A DNA stretch of 64,000 bases from Lapidilactobacillus bayanensis (GCF_003946695.1 NZ_RHOX01000006.1:45314-109313); one strand, 5' to 3'. Numbered from the stretch's first letter, positions 53,570-63,571 are shown. Notes: generated from the letters alone by a model not told the origin. Program-made: numbers and translations.

Positions 53570-56500
53570 ATGCCGCTAAAGTCGTTAACGATTAATGGAT
53601 TTAAATCATTTGCAGATAAAACAACAATTGAATTTACGAGTGGAATTACCGGCATTGTCGGGCCAAACGGAAGTGGTAAAAGCAATATTACTGAAGCAAT
53701 TCGTTGGGTAATGGGTGAGCAGTCTGCTAAAAGCTTGCGTGGTGCGCACATGCCTGATGTTATTTTTGCAGGCAGTGCTTTGCGACCGCCACTTAACCGT
53801 GCTGAAGTCATACTAGTTTTTGACAATTCTGATCAAACTTTAAAAACCGATCAAAAAGCGGTTGAAATAACGCGCCGCTTGTATCGCGATGGCAGCAGTG
53901 AATTTCTCTTCAATCACCAAAGTTGTCGTTTGCGGGACATTACTGATTTATTCGTTGATTCTGGTTTAGGTAAAGAGGCCTTTGCGATTATTTCTCAGGG
54001 GCGTGTTGAACAAGTTTTCAATAGCAAGCCCGAAGATCGTCGGACAATTATTGAAGAAGCGGCTGGTGTTTTTAAGTATAAGCAACAGAAGCGTCAGGCA
54101 GAAAACGAATTAGCAACGACTAATGAGAATTTAAATCGATTAGCAGATATTGTTTCTGAATTAGCGGGTCGGGTCGAACCTTTGCGCAAGCAAGCAAGTC
54201 TAGCCAGAGATTATCAACAACAAAAATCTAAATTTGATGGCCTGAATCAACAAGTTTTGGCATTGGAACTTGCCGATCTTGAGGTTCAACAAGAGGCTAA
54301 AGTCCAGCGACAAAACGAATTGACGGCAATTTCTGCTAAGATTGATGCCGAAACGGTGCGTGTTAGTGAACAATTGACTGAGCAGCGTAATCGTTCTGAG
54401 ACACTTAATCAAGAAATTGAAACACAACAAGCAGCCTTGATGCAACAGACGCATCAGCAAGAAACACTCAATGGAAAGCTCACATTATCTAAAGAACGGG
54501 AAAATTATCACCAGTTAAATAGTCAAACCATTAAAAAACAACTACAAGATAATCAAACTGCACTTGATCAGGGACTGCAAAAATTAGCTGATCAACAAAA
54601 AACACTTGATCAAGCTGCTGACAAGCGAGCTGAATTAGTTGCGCAATTAGCAGAATTGCAAAAATCGCAAGGTGAAGACGAAGAAGATTTAGCCAAGAAA
54701 ATCAATGACTTGCGAGCTGATTATATCGAGCAATTGCAAGGTCAAACAACTAATCGTAATGAAATTGTCTTTGCTCAAGATAATCTTAAAAAGTTAACCC
54801 AACAAGCAGAACGCACCGCTGCTGACTTACAAGCCATTCAAGAACAAGCTGCTGCAAAACAGCACGACGTTGATCAAGAAAGTGCCAAAATTTCAGCAGC
54901 GAAGGCAACCGCGGCAACACAACAAACTGCTTTAGATCAAGTTACTCAACAGTTGACACAGATTCAAACTGATGTAACAGCCAAACAGCAAGCGTGGTAT
55001 CAAAATTTAGAACAGTTTCAAACATTGAAGGCACGTTATCAAAGCTTGAAAGAAGTGATGCAAGATCACAGTGGCTTTTATCAAGGTGTGCGTGCTGTCT
55101 TAAGTCCCCAAAATAAAATTTCTGGTTTAATTGGAGCAGTTGCTGATTTATTACATGTTCCGACCAACCTACAGTTTGCCATGGAGCAAGTATTAGGCTC
55201 ACAGTTGCAACAAGTAGTTTGTGAAGATACAAGTAGTGCCGAAGCTGCGATTAATTTTTTGAAACAACAACGTTTAGGACGTGCCACATTTTTACCACTA
55301 ACGACAATTCGGGCTTATCGAATTGATGCTCGAGTTCTGCAAACGGCGCAAGCTACCAGTGGTTTCGTCGGTGTCGCTTCAGAATTGATCACTTACGATG
55401 CTAAAATCAAAAATGTTGTTGAACATTTATTAGGTAATATTCTGGTTGTCGCGCAGTTACCTGAAGCCACAAAATTAGCTCAGGCAATTCATTATCAAAC
55501 GCGAATTGTGACGCTAGACGGTGATATTTTAACGCCAGGCGGGGCGATGACCGGTGGTAAGACGAAACAGCAGCGGAGTAGTTTGCTAAACCGTCAGCAG
55601 GAGTTAACAGACTTACAAGACCAGCTGAAACAGCAACAGACTACGCTAAATGATCTACAAACTGAGATCAAGACGGCTAAAACACAGTCAGAACAGTTAA
55701 GTGGTCTGAAAACTGAGCAGGCTCAGCAACTGGCCAGTTTAGTGCAACAAAATGTTAGTTTGGAACAAGGTTTTAATCAGCAGCAACAAGAATTAGTTCA
55801 GTTGCAACGCCAGATTAAAGTTACCGAGTTAACTTTGACCCGGATTAAAACAGAACAAGCAGAGATGCAGCAACAATTAACAGCAAAAGTTGCGCAACAA
55901 GACGGTTTAGCGGCTAATATTGCCACGCTTAAAGCCAAAATGGCAACAACTCAAGAACGGCTGCAGAATTTCACTGCGCAAAAAGAAGTTCTTGCTGAAC
56001 AGATTAGTGATCTGAAAACGAAGTTGGCGGTTGCGGAAAATTCGCTTAGTAGTCAGAAATCACAGTATCGCGAACAACAACAGAATTTACGTCAATTGCA
56101 AACGGAACGAACTGACCTAGAACAATCGCTCACTAATTTAAATGATGATCAACAGAAGAAGCAAATTGATGTTGCGGCTGTCAAAAAACAGTTGGCAGCA
56201 TTAACCACTTCATTGACAGAATTACAAACAAAATTAGCACAATTAAAGTCGGCTCGGCAAGATACAGTGATGATAGTGGCAAAATTGGAACCACAAAGCC
56301 AACGTCAGTATCAGCTACAGAAGCAGACGGCTAAGGAACAAGAAGAAGTCGCTGTTGCCTTGAATAGTTTGAAGTCAGAAATGAATGCCCGTTTAACGAC
56401 GTTGCGTGAGGATCACCAACTAACGTTTGAAGCAGCCTATCAAAATTTGCCAGAAGATCATCGGACGCTTGCTGAGTTGCATTCTGATTTAAAACTAGTT

Positions 56501-57145
56501 CGAATGGCTTTACGGGACATTGGCCATGTTAATTTGGCTGCGATTTCTGAATTTGCTGAGGTTAATGAACGTTATCAATTCTTATCTAAGCAACAAGATG
56601 ATTTAATTACCGCGCGGCAAGAGATATTGAAGACGATGGCGGATATGGATCAAGAAGTTTCGCAGCGCTTTTCCGAGACATTTAAAGCGATTAATGAAGC
56701 TTTTACTAAGATTTTTCCGAAGATGTTTGGCGGTGGCCAAGCTAAGTTAGAGTTAACGGATCCAGAACACATGTTAACAACTGGAATCGAAATAAATGCG
56801 CAGCCGCCTGGTAAAAAGTTGCAAAGCTTAAGCCTATTATCTGGTGGTGAACGTGCATTAACGGCAATTACGTTGTTATTCGCAATTTTGAAAGTTAAAC
56901 CGGCACCATTTAGTATTTTAGATGAGGTGGAGGCCTCATTAGATGACGCCAACGTTGATCGTTATGCGAATTATTTACGTCATTATGAAGCGCACACACA
57001 GTTTATCGTGATTACGCACCGTAAAGGGACGATGATGCAAGTTGATCGACTTTATGGTGTGGCCATGCAAGAATCAGGTGTTTCCAAGATTATCAGTGTG
57101 TCATTGACTGATGTTGATCAAGGTAAGTTTAGCTTAAGCGATTAG
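53570..57145 (+). CDS. smc: Chromosome segregation ATPase SMC
   Basis: A 1191-residue protein with head, coiled-coil, hinge, coiled-coil, head layout. Walker A GPNGSGKSNI is at residues 31-40, the hinge at roughly 510-670, the signature SLLSGGERALTAITLLFAIL near residue 1090, and Walker B FSILDEVEASLDDANV follows. It forms rings with ScpA and ScpB to fold the chromosome. I chose ATG 53570 (MPLKSLTINGFKSF), with GTGGGG upstream, over GTG 53558. It follows rnc by 23 bp, as in most Firmicutes. Confidence 0.96.
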   Translation: MPLKSLTINGFKSFADKTTIEFTSGITGIVGPNGSGKSNITEAIRWVMGEQSAKSLRGAHMPDVIFAGSALRPPLNRAEVILVFDNSDQTLKTDQKAVEITRRLYRDGSSEFLFNHQSCRLRDITDLFVDSGLGKEAFAIISQGRVEQVFNSKPEDRRTIIEEAAGVFKYKQQKRQAENELATTNENLNRLADIVSELAGRVEPLRKQASLARDYQQQKSKFDGLNQQVLALELADLEVQQEAKVQRQNELTAISAKIDAETVRVSEQLTEQRNRSETLNQEIETQQAALMQQTHQQETLNGKLTLSKERENYHQLNSQTIKKQLQDNQTALDQGLQKLADQQKTLDQAADKRAELVAQLAELQKSQGEDEEDLAKKINDLRADYIEQLQGQTTNRNEIVFAQDNLKKLTQQAERTAADLQAIQEQAAAKQHDVDQESAKISAAKATAATQQTALDQVTQQLTQIQTDVTAKQQAWYQNLEQFQTLKARYQSLKEVMQDHSGFYQGVRAVLSPQNKISGLIGAVADLLHVPTNLQFAMEQVLGSQLQQVVCEDTSSAEAAINFLKQQRLGRATFLPLTTIRAYRIDARVLQTAQATSGFVGVASELITYDAKIKNVVEHLLGNILVVAQLPEATKLAQAIHYQTRIVTLDGDILTPGGAMTGGKTKQQRSSLLNRQQELTDLQDQLKQQQTTLNDLQTEIKTAKTQSEQLSGLKTEQAQQLASLVQQNVSLEQGFNQQQQELVQLQRQIKVTELTLTRIKTEQAEMQQQLTAKVAQQDGLAANIATLKAKMATTQERLQNFTAQKEVLAEQISDLKTKLAVAENSLSSQKSQYREQQQNLRQLQTERTDLEQSLTNLNDDQQKKQIDVAAVKKQLAALTTSLTELQTKLAQLKSARQDTVMIVAKLEPQSQRQYQLQKQTAKEQEEVAVALNSLKSEMNARLTTLREDHQLTFEAAYQNLPEDHRTLAELHSDLKLVRMALRDIGHVNLAAISEFAEVNERYQFLSKQQDDLITARQEILKTMADMDQEVSQRFSETFKAINEAFTKIFPKMFGGGQAKLELTDPEHMLTTGIEINAQPPGKKLQSLSLLSGGERALTAITLLFAILKVKPAPFSILDEVEASLDDANVDRYANYLRHYEAHTQFIVITHRKGTMMQVDRLYGVAMQESGVSKIISVSLTDVDQGKFSLSD

Positions 57146-57164
57146 AGTTATAGGAGGTAGGCAG

Positions 57165-58730
57165 ATGGGATTTTTTGATCGAGTAAAGAAAGCCTTTGGT
57201 GTTAAGCCCAAAGACGAAGAGACGCCAACTGAACAGCATACAGAGCAAGTTGAAAATACGACGTCAACAACTGAATCTAAAGATAAAACCGACGAGGTTA
57301 CGCCACTTGAGCGTGAATCGACTACGCAAAAAGTTGACGATCAAACGACAGCACACGCCGACAAATCTGTTACAGCCTCAACGACCGAAAAATCGGTTGT
57401 TAAGGATCAAGATGATCAACCACAAGTTGAAAACCACGACGTTGAGACACACACGGAACAACAGGCTGTTGACCATGAACCAACAGAAGTTGTTGACGCG
57501 AAATCCTTAAAGACAACTATCAATCAATCGGAAGCAGTCGTAACAGCGCCTACTGCATCGACGCCAAATAAAACGGCAGAAGTTGCGGCGACAAAACCAA
57601 CGCTCACTGAGGAAACTGCCAAGACAACTGTTGATCAAGCTACAGAATCTGCACCCGTTTCAGACGCGCCAATTGCTAAACCAAAGGTAGAAGCAACAAT
57701 GCCGGACGAAACCACACCTGAAGAAACAGCAGAAGAAGAAACTACGGTAGAAGTAGCACCAACCACACCAGAAGACAACCAAACCTCAAGTAATGTTGCT
57801 AAATATGATCAAGGGTTGGCCAAAAGTCGCAATGGATTTGCCGCACGCTTGAATAAATTTCTAGCTAACTTCCGTTCAGTCGACGAAGATTTCTTCGAGA
57901 ATCTTGAAGAAATGCTAATTGAAGCAGATGTTGGGTTTGAGACGGCCATGGAAATCAGTAATCAATTGCGTGATGAAGTTAAGCTGCAAAATGCCAAAAC
58001 TAAAAAGCAAATTGGGCAAGTTATTGTTGAAAAAATGGTCGATATTTACGGTGAAGCAGGAGCAAACGAAGATAATAGTTTGCATTTTACGACGAATCCT
58101 GCTGAACCAACTATTTTCCTCTTTGTTGGTGTTAATGGCGCTGGTAAAACCACAACGATTGGTAAATTGGCGACCAAATATCACAATGAGGGTAAAAAGG
58201 TGCTGTTAGCAGCTGGCGATACCTTTAGAGCCGGTGCGATTGAACAGCTAGCGGAATGGGCCCGCCGAGCACAAGTAGACGTGGTGACTTCTGCACCAGG
58301 AACTGATCCTGCTTCTGTTGTTTTTGATGCAGTTAAAAAAGCAAAGACAGAACAATATGATATTTTGTTGGTCGATACCGCTGGTCGTTTACAAAATAAC
58401 ATTAACTTGATGAATGAATTGGCTAAGATTAAACGGATTATTGTCCGTGAGTTGCCGGACGCACCGCAAGAAGTTTTATTAGTCTTAGACGCCTCGACTG
58501 GTCAGAACGCCTTGAATCAAGCTAAGCAATTTAGTAAAACGACCGATGTAACTGGTTTGATTTTGACGAAACTTGATGGTAGCTCTAAAGGTGGTATTAT
58601 TATTGCCATTCGCAATGAATTACATTTGCCAGTTAAATTGGTTGGATTAGGGGAGAAAGCGCAAGACTTACAAATTTTTGATGCTGAAAAGTACGTTTAT
58701 GGGTTGTTCAAAGATTTAATCGAAGACTAA
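57165..58730 (+). CDS. ftsY: Signal recognition particle receptor FtsY
   Basis: A 521-residue GTPase that receives SRP-ribosome complexes at the membrane. A short basic start (MGFFDRVKKAFGVKPKDE) is followed by about 190 residues very rich in Thr, Glu and Asp, then the NG domain from about residue 215. The P-loop GVNGAGKTTT is near residue 322, with DTAGR and TKLDGSSKGG downstream. Gram-positive FtsY proteins often have short acidic A domains; this one is long. AGGAGG precedes the ATG. ylxM and ffh follow. Confidence 0.95.
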   Translation: MGFFDRVKKAFGVKPKDEETPTEQHTEQVENTTSTTESKDKTDEVTPLERESTTQKVDDQTTAHADKSVTASTTEKSVVKDQDDQPQVENHDVETHTEQQAVDHEPTEVVDAKSLKTTINQSEAVVTAPTASTPNKTAEVAATKPTLTEETAKTTVDQATESAPVSDAPIAKPKVEATMPDETTPEETAEEETTVEVAPTTPEDNQTSSNVAKYDQGLAKSRNGFAARLNKFLANFRSVDEDFFENLEEMLIEADVGFETAMEISNQLRDEVKLQNAKTKKQIGQVIVEKMVDIYGEAGANEDNSLHFTTNPAEPTIFLFVGVNGAGKTTTIGKLATKYHNEGKKVLLAAGDTFRAGAIEQLAEWARRAQVDVVTSAPGTDPASVVFDAVKKAKTEQYDILLVDTAGRLQNNINLMNELAKIKRIIVRELPDAPQEVLLVLDASTGQNALNQAKQFSKTTDVTGLILTKLDGSSKGGIIIAIRNELHLPVKLVGLGEKAQDLQIFDAEKYVYGLFKDLIED

Positions 58731-58751
58731 ATTTAACTTGAGGTGACCAAA

Positions 58752-59096
58752 ATGTCCTTTGAACTCAATGAACGCATCAATACATTATATGATTTTTACG
58801 GCAAGCTGTTAACTAAGAAGCAAGCAACCTACTTAGATCTTTATTATGGTGAAGATTATTCGTTAGGAGAAATTGCGGAACAGTTTGAGGTGAGTCGGCA
58901 GGCAGTTTATGATAATATTAAACGGACTGAAAAAATTCTCGTTCAGTATGAAGAAAAGCTGCAATTGATTGCCCATTTCCAAGAAGAGCTTGCTTTGGTT
59001 AATCAATTAAGTGATTTAGCTCAGCACAAGTACGCTGCTGATCAAGAGTTACAAGAACTCGTGACAAATTTTGAAAAAATGATTGATTCACAGTAA
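58752..59096 (+). CDS. ylxM: YlxM family SRP-associated protein
   Basis: A 114-residue helix-turn-helix protein. The sigma-70 region-4-like block [23 protein letters not shown] lies at about residues 37-60, after [19 protein letters not shown]. YlxM proteins bind SRP RNA or Ffh and stimulate the SRP cycle in streptococci. I chose ATG 58752 over GTG 58743; GAGGTGA lies upstream. It is placed between ftsY and ffh, the conserved position. Confidence 0.93.
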   Translation: MSFELNERINTLYDFYGKLLTKKQATYLDLYYGEDYSLGEIAEQFEVSRQAVYDNIKRTEKILVQYEEKLQLIAHFQEELALVNQLSDLAQHKYAADQELQELVTNFEKMIDSQ

Positions 59097-59108
59097 GGAA
59101 GGTAAACT

Positions 59109-60545
59109 ATGGCATTTGAAGGTTTAACTGAACGTCTCCAAAATGCGTTTAACGGCTTAAGAAAAAAGGGTAAGGTCACTGAAAGCGATGTTCGCGATGC
59201 AATGCGCGAAATTCGCTTGGCTTTATTAGAAGCCGATGTTAATTTTGATGTTGTCAAAGATTTCGTCAAAACAGTACGGGAAAAAGCTGTTGGTAGTGCG
59301 GTGCTTGATAGCTTAACGCCTGCTCAACAAATCGTCAAAATTGTTCATGACGAGTTGGTTAATGTCATGGGCGATGCTGCGGTCCCGTTGAACAAGTCCG
59401 AGCATATTCCCACAATTATTATGATGGTTGGTCTGCAAGGTGCTGGTAAAACCACGACTGCCGGCAAATTGGCAAAACGTTTAATCCAAAGTGAAAAAGC
59501 ACGACCAATGATGATTGCTGCCGACGTTTACCGTCCTGCCGCCGTTGATCAGTTAGTAACAGTTGGTCAACAAGTGGGTGTCCCCGTTTTTGAAATGGGC
59601 ACTGATCATGATCCAGTTGATATTGTTCGGCAAGGTTTAGCTGAAGCAGCGGCTAAAAAGAACGATTATGTGATCATCGATACGGCCGGTCGTTTGGAAA
59701 TTGACGAGCAGTTAATGCAAGAATTAACGAACATTAAAGAATTAGCTCATCCTGATGAAATTCTGTTAGTTGTTGATGCTATGACTGGTCAGGTTGCGAC
59801 GCAGGTTGCTCAAGGGTTCAATGATCGACTTGACGTTACTGGTGTCGTTTTGACCAAGTTAGATGGCGATACTCGTGGTGGTGCGGCCTTGTCGATTCGT
59901 GCTGTCACAGGTAAACCAATTAAGTTTGTCGGTCAAGGTGAAAAACTTGATGCGTTAGATGTCTTCTATCCTGATCGGATGGCGGATCGAATCTTAGGCA
60001 TGGGTGACATGATGACCTTGATTGAGAAAGCTCAACAAGATTATGACGAGAAACAAGCCCAAGATATGGCTCGCAAGATTCAGGAAAATAGTTTCGACTT
60101 TAATGATTTCGTTGATCAAATGGATCAAATTCAGGGTATGGGTCCAATTGAGGACATCATGAAGATGATCCCCGGCATGGCTAACAACCCGGCCTTAAAG
60201 AACGTTAAAATGGATCCTAAAGATATTGACCACATTAAGGCGATTGTTTATTCAATGACGCCTAAAGAACGTCAAGATCCTGATCTATTGAATCCAAGTC
60301 GGCGTCGCCGGATCGCTGCTGGTTCCGGTCGTAGCGTCCAAGAAGTCAACCGTATGATTAAGCAGTTCAAACAATCACGCGATATGATGAATAAGATGTC
60401 CAAAGGTAACTTCAACGGTATGGAAAACATGTTCGGCAGTGGTATTCAAGGTCGCATGGGTAAGATGGCCATGAATTCCATGGTTCGCAAACAAAAGAAG
60501 AACAAAAAAAAGCGCCTCAAAAATGCTAAGCGCTTTAAGTCTTAG
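59109..60545 (+). CDS. ffh: Signal recognition particle protein Ffh
   Basis: A 478-residue GTPase that binds signal peptides and 4.5S/6S scRNA. N domain from residue 1, P-loop GLQGAGKTTTAGKLA near 108, DTAGRLEIDE and TKLDGDTRGGA in the G domain, then a methionine-rich M domain (about 300-445: MDQIQGMGPIEDIMKMIPGM) and a very basic C-terminus. AAGGAAGG precedes the ATG. The last codons form a weak hairpin AAGCGC..GCGCTT, and the stop codon adjoins a left-end fragment of the family-1 repeat. Confidence 0.96.
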   Translation: MAFEGLTERLQNAFNGLRKKGKVTESDVRDAMREIRLALLEADVNFDVVKDFVKTVREKAVGSAVLDSLTPAQQIVKIVHDELVNVMGDAAVPLNKSEHIPTIIMMVGLQGAGKTTTAGKLAKRLIQSEKARPMMIAADVYRPAAVDQLVTVGQQVGVPVFEMGTDHDPVDIVRQGLAEAAAKKNDYVIIDTAGRLEIDEQLMQELTNIKELAHPDEILLVVDAMTGQVATQVAQGFNDRLDVTGVVLTKLDGDTRGGAALSIRAVTGKPIKFVGQGEKLDALDVFYPDRMADRILGMGDMMTLIEKAQQDYDEKQAQDMARKIQENSFDFNDFVDQMDQIQGMGPIEDIMKMIPGMANNPALKNVKMDPKDIDHIKAIVYSMTPKERQDPDLLNPSRRRRIAAGSGRSVQEVNRMIKQFKQSRDMMNKMSKGNFNGMENMFGSGIQGRMGKMAMNSMVRKQKKNKKKRLKNAKRFKS

Positions 60546-61137
60546 TTTGTGCTTCTTCATGCCTGCTGAAAGTGTAAAGTCCTAGAACTGTCATGTTGCT
60601 ATTCTCCGTGCCTACGGGAAATGCGCTGGTGGAACGCTGCGAGTTTGATTTGAGCTAAATGGAAACCAATTTGTCTCAAATACAAACTTTCTTGTAAGTG
60701 GTAAACCACTAACAAGAATGACGCGGCTGACCGCGATTTTCCTCCGGCACTGACTAACAAGCTATGGTGTGATTTAACTTCAAGTTTGTACTTCTCAAAA
60801 GTTTAGGGGAGGTACTTCAACCACTCATTAATTCAGCGCTTGCGCAAAGGTTGCCATCTTATTTGTTTAGTGAGGGAAAATAAATACCGCTCAGTGGTGA
60901 GATTGTTGTTGCAGCTTTAGCTGTTACAACAAGACCTGTCTTGGAGACAATTTTGAAAAAATTGGCTTCAAGCAGTGTCCACCACGTTCCAGCGAAAGTA
61001 TTTATTTTCCCTCACGGTACGCGCTACACTTCATATGCAACCTTTGCGCAAGTGCAAAGAAGTGCAACATAACAGTTTTAGTCTCCACTACGGCACCTCG
61101 CACGTTTTACTAGCAACCTTTGCGTAAGCGCGAAGAA
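60545..61137 (+). repeat. Family-1 structured repeat, copy 5, with left and right arm fragments
   Basis: A left-end scrap (GTTTGTGCTTCTTCATGCCTG at 60546) touches the ffh stop codon. The full element is 60581-61081, and a right-arm fragment covers about 61086-61137. Stems: GGGAAATGCGC facing GCGATTTTCC, GTGAGGGAAAATAAATAC facing GTATTTATTTTCCCTCAC (perfect, 18 bp), GCGCTTGCGCAAAGGTTG facing CAACCTTTGCGCAAGTGC. It separates ffh from the rpsP promoter. Confidence 0.9.
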
Positions 61138-61185
61138 GAACACATCAAATTTTCAAGATTTATTTTACCTGTAAAGAAAAAAGTC

Positions 61186-61214
61186 TTTACATCTAGCAAT
61201 GATGCTGTTATATT
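61186..61214 (+). promoter_or_regulatory. Promoter of the rpsP operon
   Basis: TTTACA (61186-61191) and TATATT (61209-61214) are 17 bp apart, with a TG one base before the -10 element. It starts immediately after the family-1 fragment ends. Confidence 0.78.
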
Positions 61215-61248
61215 ATTTATGTTAGTTATTTTTAGGAGGAAATTATTT

Positions 61249-61524
61249 ATGTCTGTTAAAATTCGTATGCGCCGCATGGGCTCAAAACGTAAACCTTTCT
61301 ACCGAATCGTTGTTGCTGATTCACGTTCACCTCGTGATGGCCGTTTCATCGAAGAAGTTGGTTACTACAATCCAATTAGCAAGCCAGAACAATTGAAGTT
61401 AAACGAAGATGTTATTTTAGACTGGTTACAAAAAGGTGCGCAACCATCTGACACTGTTCGTAACTTGCTTTCTTCACAAGGTCTCATGAAGAAGTATCAC
61501 GAATTACGTTTCGAAAAGAAGTAG
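61249..61524 (+). CDS. rpsP: Ribosomal protein bS16
   Basis: A 91-residue small-subunit protein with the signature [30 protein letters not shown] opening and [11 protein letters not shown]. The ATG at 61249 has TTTAGGAGGAAA upstream; the 43-residue extension of the frame reaches back into the repeat and promoter and is not coding. It leads the conserved cluster khpA-rimM-trmD-rplS. Confidence 0.96.
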   Translation: MSVKIRMRRMGSKRKPFYRIVVADSRSPRDGRFIEEVGYYNPISKPEQLKLNEDVILDWLQKGAQPSDTVRNLLSSQGLMKKYHELRFEKK

Positions 61525-61530
61525 TAGACG

Positions 61531-61779
61531 ATGAAATCAGCAGAAGTAAGTGAATTGATCAGTGCAATCGTGTCGCCTTTGATTACAATGCCCGATGAAT
61601 TGACGATTGAGACTGTTGACGATACTCGTTTTACAACTTATAATCTGTCACTTAATCGTAAGGATATTGGTCGGGTGATTGGTAAGCAGGGGCGTGTTGC
61701 CCAGGCTATCCGCACATTGATTTATGGCATTCGATTAGATAATGGCAAACGTATTCGTTTGAATATTGTAGATAAATAA
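61531..61779 (+). CDS. khpA: KH-domain RNA-binding protein KhpA (YlqC)
   Basis: An 82-residue single KH-domain protein. The RNA-binding GXXG loop is IGKQGR in DIGRVIGKQGRVAQAIRTLI. KhpA works with KhpB (Jag/EloR) to bind many RNAs and to control cell elongation in streptococci and lactobacilli. It starts 6 bp after the rpsP stop with a weak ribosome binding site, suggesting coupled translation. A terminator follows before rimM. Confidence 0.93.
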   Translation: MKSAEVSELISAIVSPLITMPDELTIETVDDTRFTTYNLSLNRKDIGRVIGKQGRVAQAIRTLIYGIRLDNGKRIRLNIVDK

Positions 61780-61785
61780 GTAATG

Positions 61786-61831
61786 GGAAAAAATAGGATC
61801 TGGGATATTTGTCCCCGGTCCTTTTCTTTTG
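61786..61831 (+). terminator. Terminator after khpA
   Basis: AGGATC-T-GGGA pairs with TCCC-CGGTCCT, followed by TTTCTTTTGATTTT. Confidence 0.75.
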
Positions 61832-61857
61832 ATTTTAATTCGTAAGTGAGGATGAAC

Positions 61858-62373
61858 ATGGCTAATTATTATGAAGTGGGAACAATTGTAAGTACACACG
61901 CGCTTAAGGGTGAAGTGAAGGTTTTTGCAACCACCGACTTTCCTAAGGAACGTTTCCAAAAGGGTGCGCAACTTTTTTTGAAACAAAATCAACAATGGCT
62001 GCCTTTGACAATTAGTTCTGTTCGTCAACATAAAGGTATGTACTTATTATCATTCGTCGATTATCAAGATATTAATTTGGTTGAACCATTTTTGAAGCAA
62101 AAATTGTACGTGAATGAAGCGGACCAACATCAATTAGATGATGGTGAATATTACTATCACGACATTGTGGGAATGACAATCATTGATCAAGTCAGTGGTG
62201 ACAAACTTGGCCAGGTTAAAGAAATTTTAGCGCCTGGTGCCAATGATGTTTGGGTAGTGGCACGACCTGGTCAGAAAGATTTGTTATTACCATTCTTGAA
62301 ATCAGTTGTTTTAAAAATTGATGTCCCAAACAAAACCGCCTATGTTGAGGTACCTGAAGGATTGGATGATTAA
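61858..62373 (+). CDS. rimM: Ribosome maturation factor RimM
   Basis: A 171-residue protein that assists assembly of the 30S head with S19. The N-terminal domain starts YYEVGTIVSTHALKGEVKV and the C-terminal PRC-barrel domain is at about residues 95-170 (YYYHDIVGMTII, then PGANDVWVV and LLLPFLKSVV). I chose ATG 61858 with GTGAGG 6 bp upstream; a GTG at 61846 would be the binding site itself. The stop is directly followed by the trmD ATG. Confidence 0.93.
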   Translation: MANYYEVGTIVSTHALKGEVKVFATTDFPKERFQKGAQLFLKQNQQWLPLTISSVRQHKGMYLLSFVDYQDINLVEPFLKQKLYVNEADQHQLDDGEYYYHDIVGMTIIDQVSGDKLGQVKEILAPGANDVWVVARPGQKDLLLPFLKSVVLKIDVPNKTAYVEVPEGLDD

Positions 62374-63123
62374 ATGCAGATTGATATTTTAAGTTTATTT
62401 CCAGAAATGTTTGCTGCGTTGAATTATTCGTTGATTGGTAAGGCCCAAGAAAAAGAATTACTGCAAATTGATGTCACTAATTTTCGTGATTTTACTAAAA
62501 ATAAACATCATAGTGTTGATGACACGCCTTATGGTGGTGGGGCAGGAATGTTGTTGCAAGTCCAACCGATTGCGGATGCGCTTGCTCACGTCAATGACGT
62601 ACATGGCCAAGCCGATCGAGTTATTATTCTTGATCCGGCCGGCCGTAAATTCGATCATCAATACGCGGTTGATTTGGCGCAGAGTCAGCATTTAACTTTT
62701 ATTTGCGGGCATTATGAAGGTTTTGATCAACGAGTTTATGCAATGGCCACTGATCAAATCTCGTTAGGCGATTACGTTTTGACCGGTGGTGAATTAGCCG
62801 CCATGGTGATGATTGATGCGATTGCTCGACAAATTCCTGGTGTGTTGGGTAGTCAAGAATCAGCGGCGACAGATTCTTTTGCCCAAGGTTTATTGGAGTA
62901 TCCGCAATACACGCGGCCAGCAGATTATGATGGTGAAAAAGTACCTGAGGTTCTGACCAATGGAAATCATCAACTCATTGCGCAATGGCGACTTAAAGCT
63001 GCTGTGTGGCGTACTTTACAGAAGCGTCCTGATTTATTAGCCGAGATTGATGATCCAGAAATAAATCGCTTAGTTCGACAATTGAAAGCGCGTAATGACT
63101 TGTCAGACTTTACTGACTTGTGA
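62374..63123 (+). CDS. trmD: tRNA (guanine-37-N1)-methyltransferase TrmD
   Basis: A 249-residue SPOUT-class enzyme with a trefoil knot, methylating G37 next to the anticodon to prevent frameshifts. Blocks: [14 protein letters not shown] at the start, [17 protein letters not shown] near residue 50, [12 protein letters not shown] near 110, [13 protein letters not shown] near 130, and [13 protein letters not shown] near 170. It begins without a gap after rimM. The promoter of rplS overlaps its last codons. Confidence 0.95.
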   Translation: MQIDILSLFPEMFAALNYSLIGKAQEKELLQIDVTNFRDFTKNKHHSVDDTPYGGGAGMLLQVQPIADALAHVNDVHGQADRVIILDPAGRKFDHQYAVDLAQSQHLTFICGHYEGFDQRVYAMATDQISLGDYVLTGGELAAMVMIDAIARQIPGVLGSQESAATDSFAQGLLEYPQYTRPADYDGEKVPEVLTNGNHQLIAQWRLKAAVWRTLQKRPDLLAEIDDPEINRLVRQLKARNDLSDFTDL

Positions 63124-63129
63124 TAGAAT
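63100..63129 (+). promoter_or_regulatory. Promoter of rplS
   Basis: TTGTCA (63100-63105) and TAGAAT (63124-63129) are 18 bp apart, with TG one base before the -10 element. It overlaps the 3' end of trmD. Confidence 0.68.
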
Positions 63130-63135
63130 TAAAAC

Positions 63136-63223
63136 TTGTGGTAGTGACTACCATATAACAACGGTATTCCGCTGTGTTTTTACATAGGGAACATATGAAT
63201 ATCTGTGAAAGGGAGAAAACAAA
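63136..63223 (+). promoter_or_regulatory. L19-type ribosomal protein leader
   Basis: The leader of about 85 nt contains the hairpin TGGTAG-TGA-CTACCA at 63140-63154, then a second possible stem around AACGGTATTCCGCTG. Position directly before rplS and the hairpin layout fit the Firmicutes L19 leader used for autoregulation. Assigned from context and shape only. Confidence 0.6.
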
Positions 63224-63571
63224 ATGAATCCATTGATTTCCGAAATTACGAAGTCACAATTACGCACAGATCTTCCAGACTTCCGTGCAGGTGATACAGT
63301 TAAAGTTCATGCTCGTATCGTCGAAGGTACTCGCGAACGTATCCAGATTTTTGAAGGTGTCGTTATCAAACGCCGTGGTGTTGGTATTAGCCAAATGTAT
63401 ACTGTTCGTAAGATCAGTAACGGTGTTGGTGTGGAACGTACATTTCCAGTACATTCACCACGTGTCGCTGAAATCGAAGTAACTCGTCACGGTCGTGTTC
63501 GTCGTGCTAAGTTGTATTACTTACGTGCATTACGTGGTAAGGCAGCTCGTATCAAAGAACGCCAACGTTAA
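63224..63571 (+). CDS. rplS: Ribosomal protein bL19
   Basis: A 115-residue large-subunit protein at the 30S-50S interface. Blocks: [40 protein letters not shown], and [28 protein letters not shown] precedes the ATG. It has its own promoter and leader after trmD and ends with a strong terminator. rbgA, which follows in Bacillus, is not seen before the window ends. Confidence 0.96.
   Translation: MNPLISEITKSQLRTDLPDFRAGDTVKVHARIVEGTRERIQIFEGVVIKRRGVGISQMYTVRKISNGVGVERTFPVHSPRVAEIEVTRHGRVRRAKLYYLRALRGKAARIKERQR

Noticed and set aside
60507..60545. Intrinsic terminator inside the 3' end of ffh
   Set aside because: The AAGCGC/GCGCTT stem is short with a long loop and is followed by few T residues; too weak to call.
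61120..61248. 43-residue N-terminal extension of bS16
   Set aside because: It would be translated from repeat and promoter sequence, while a strong ribosome binding site and the family's normal start are at 61249.
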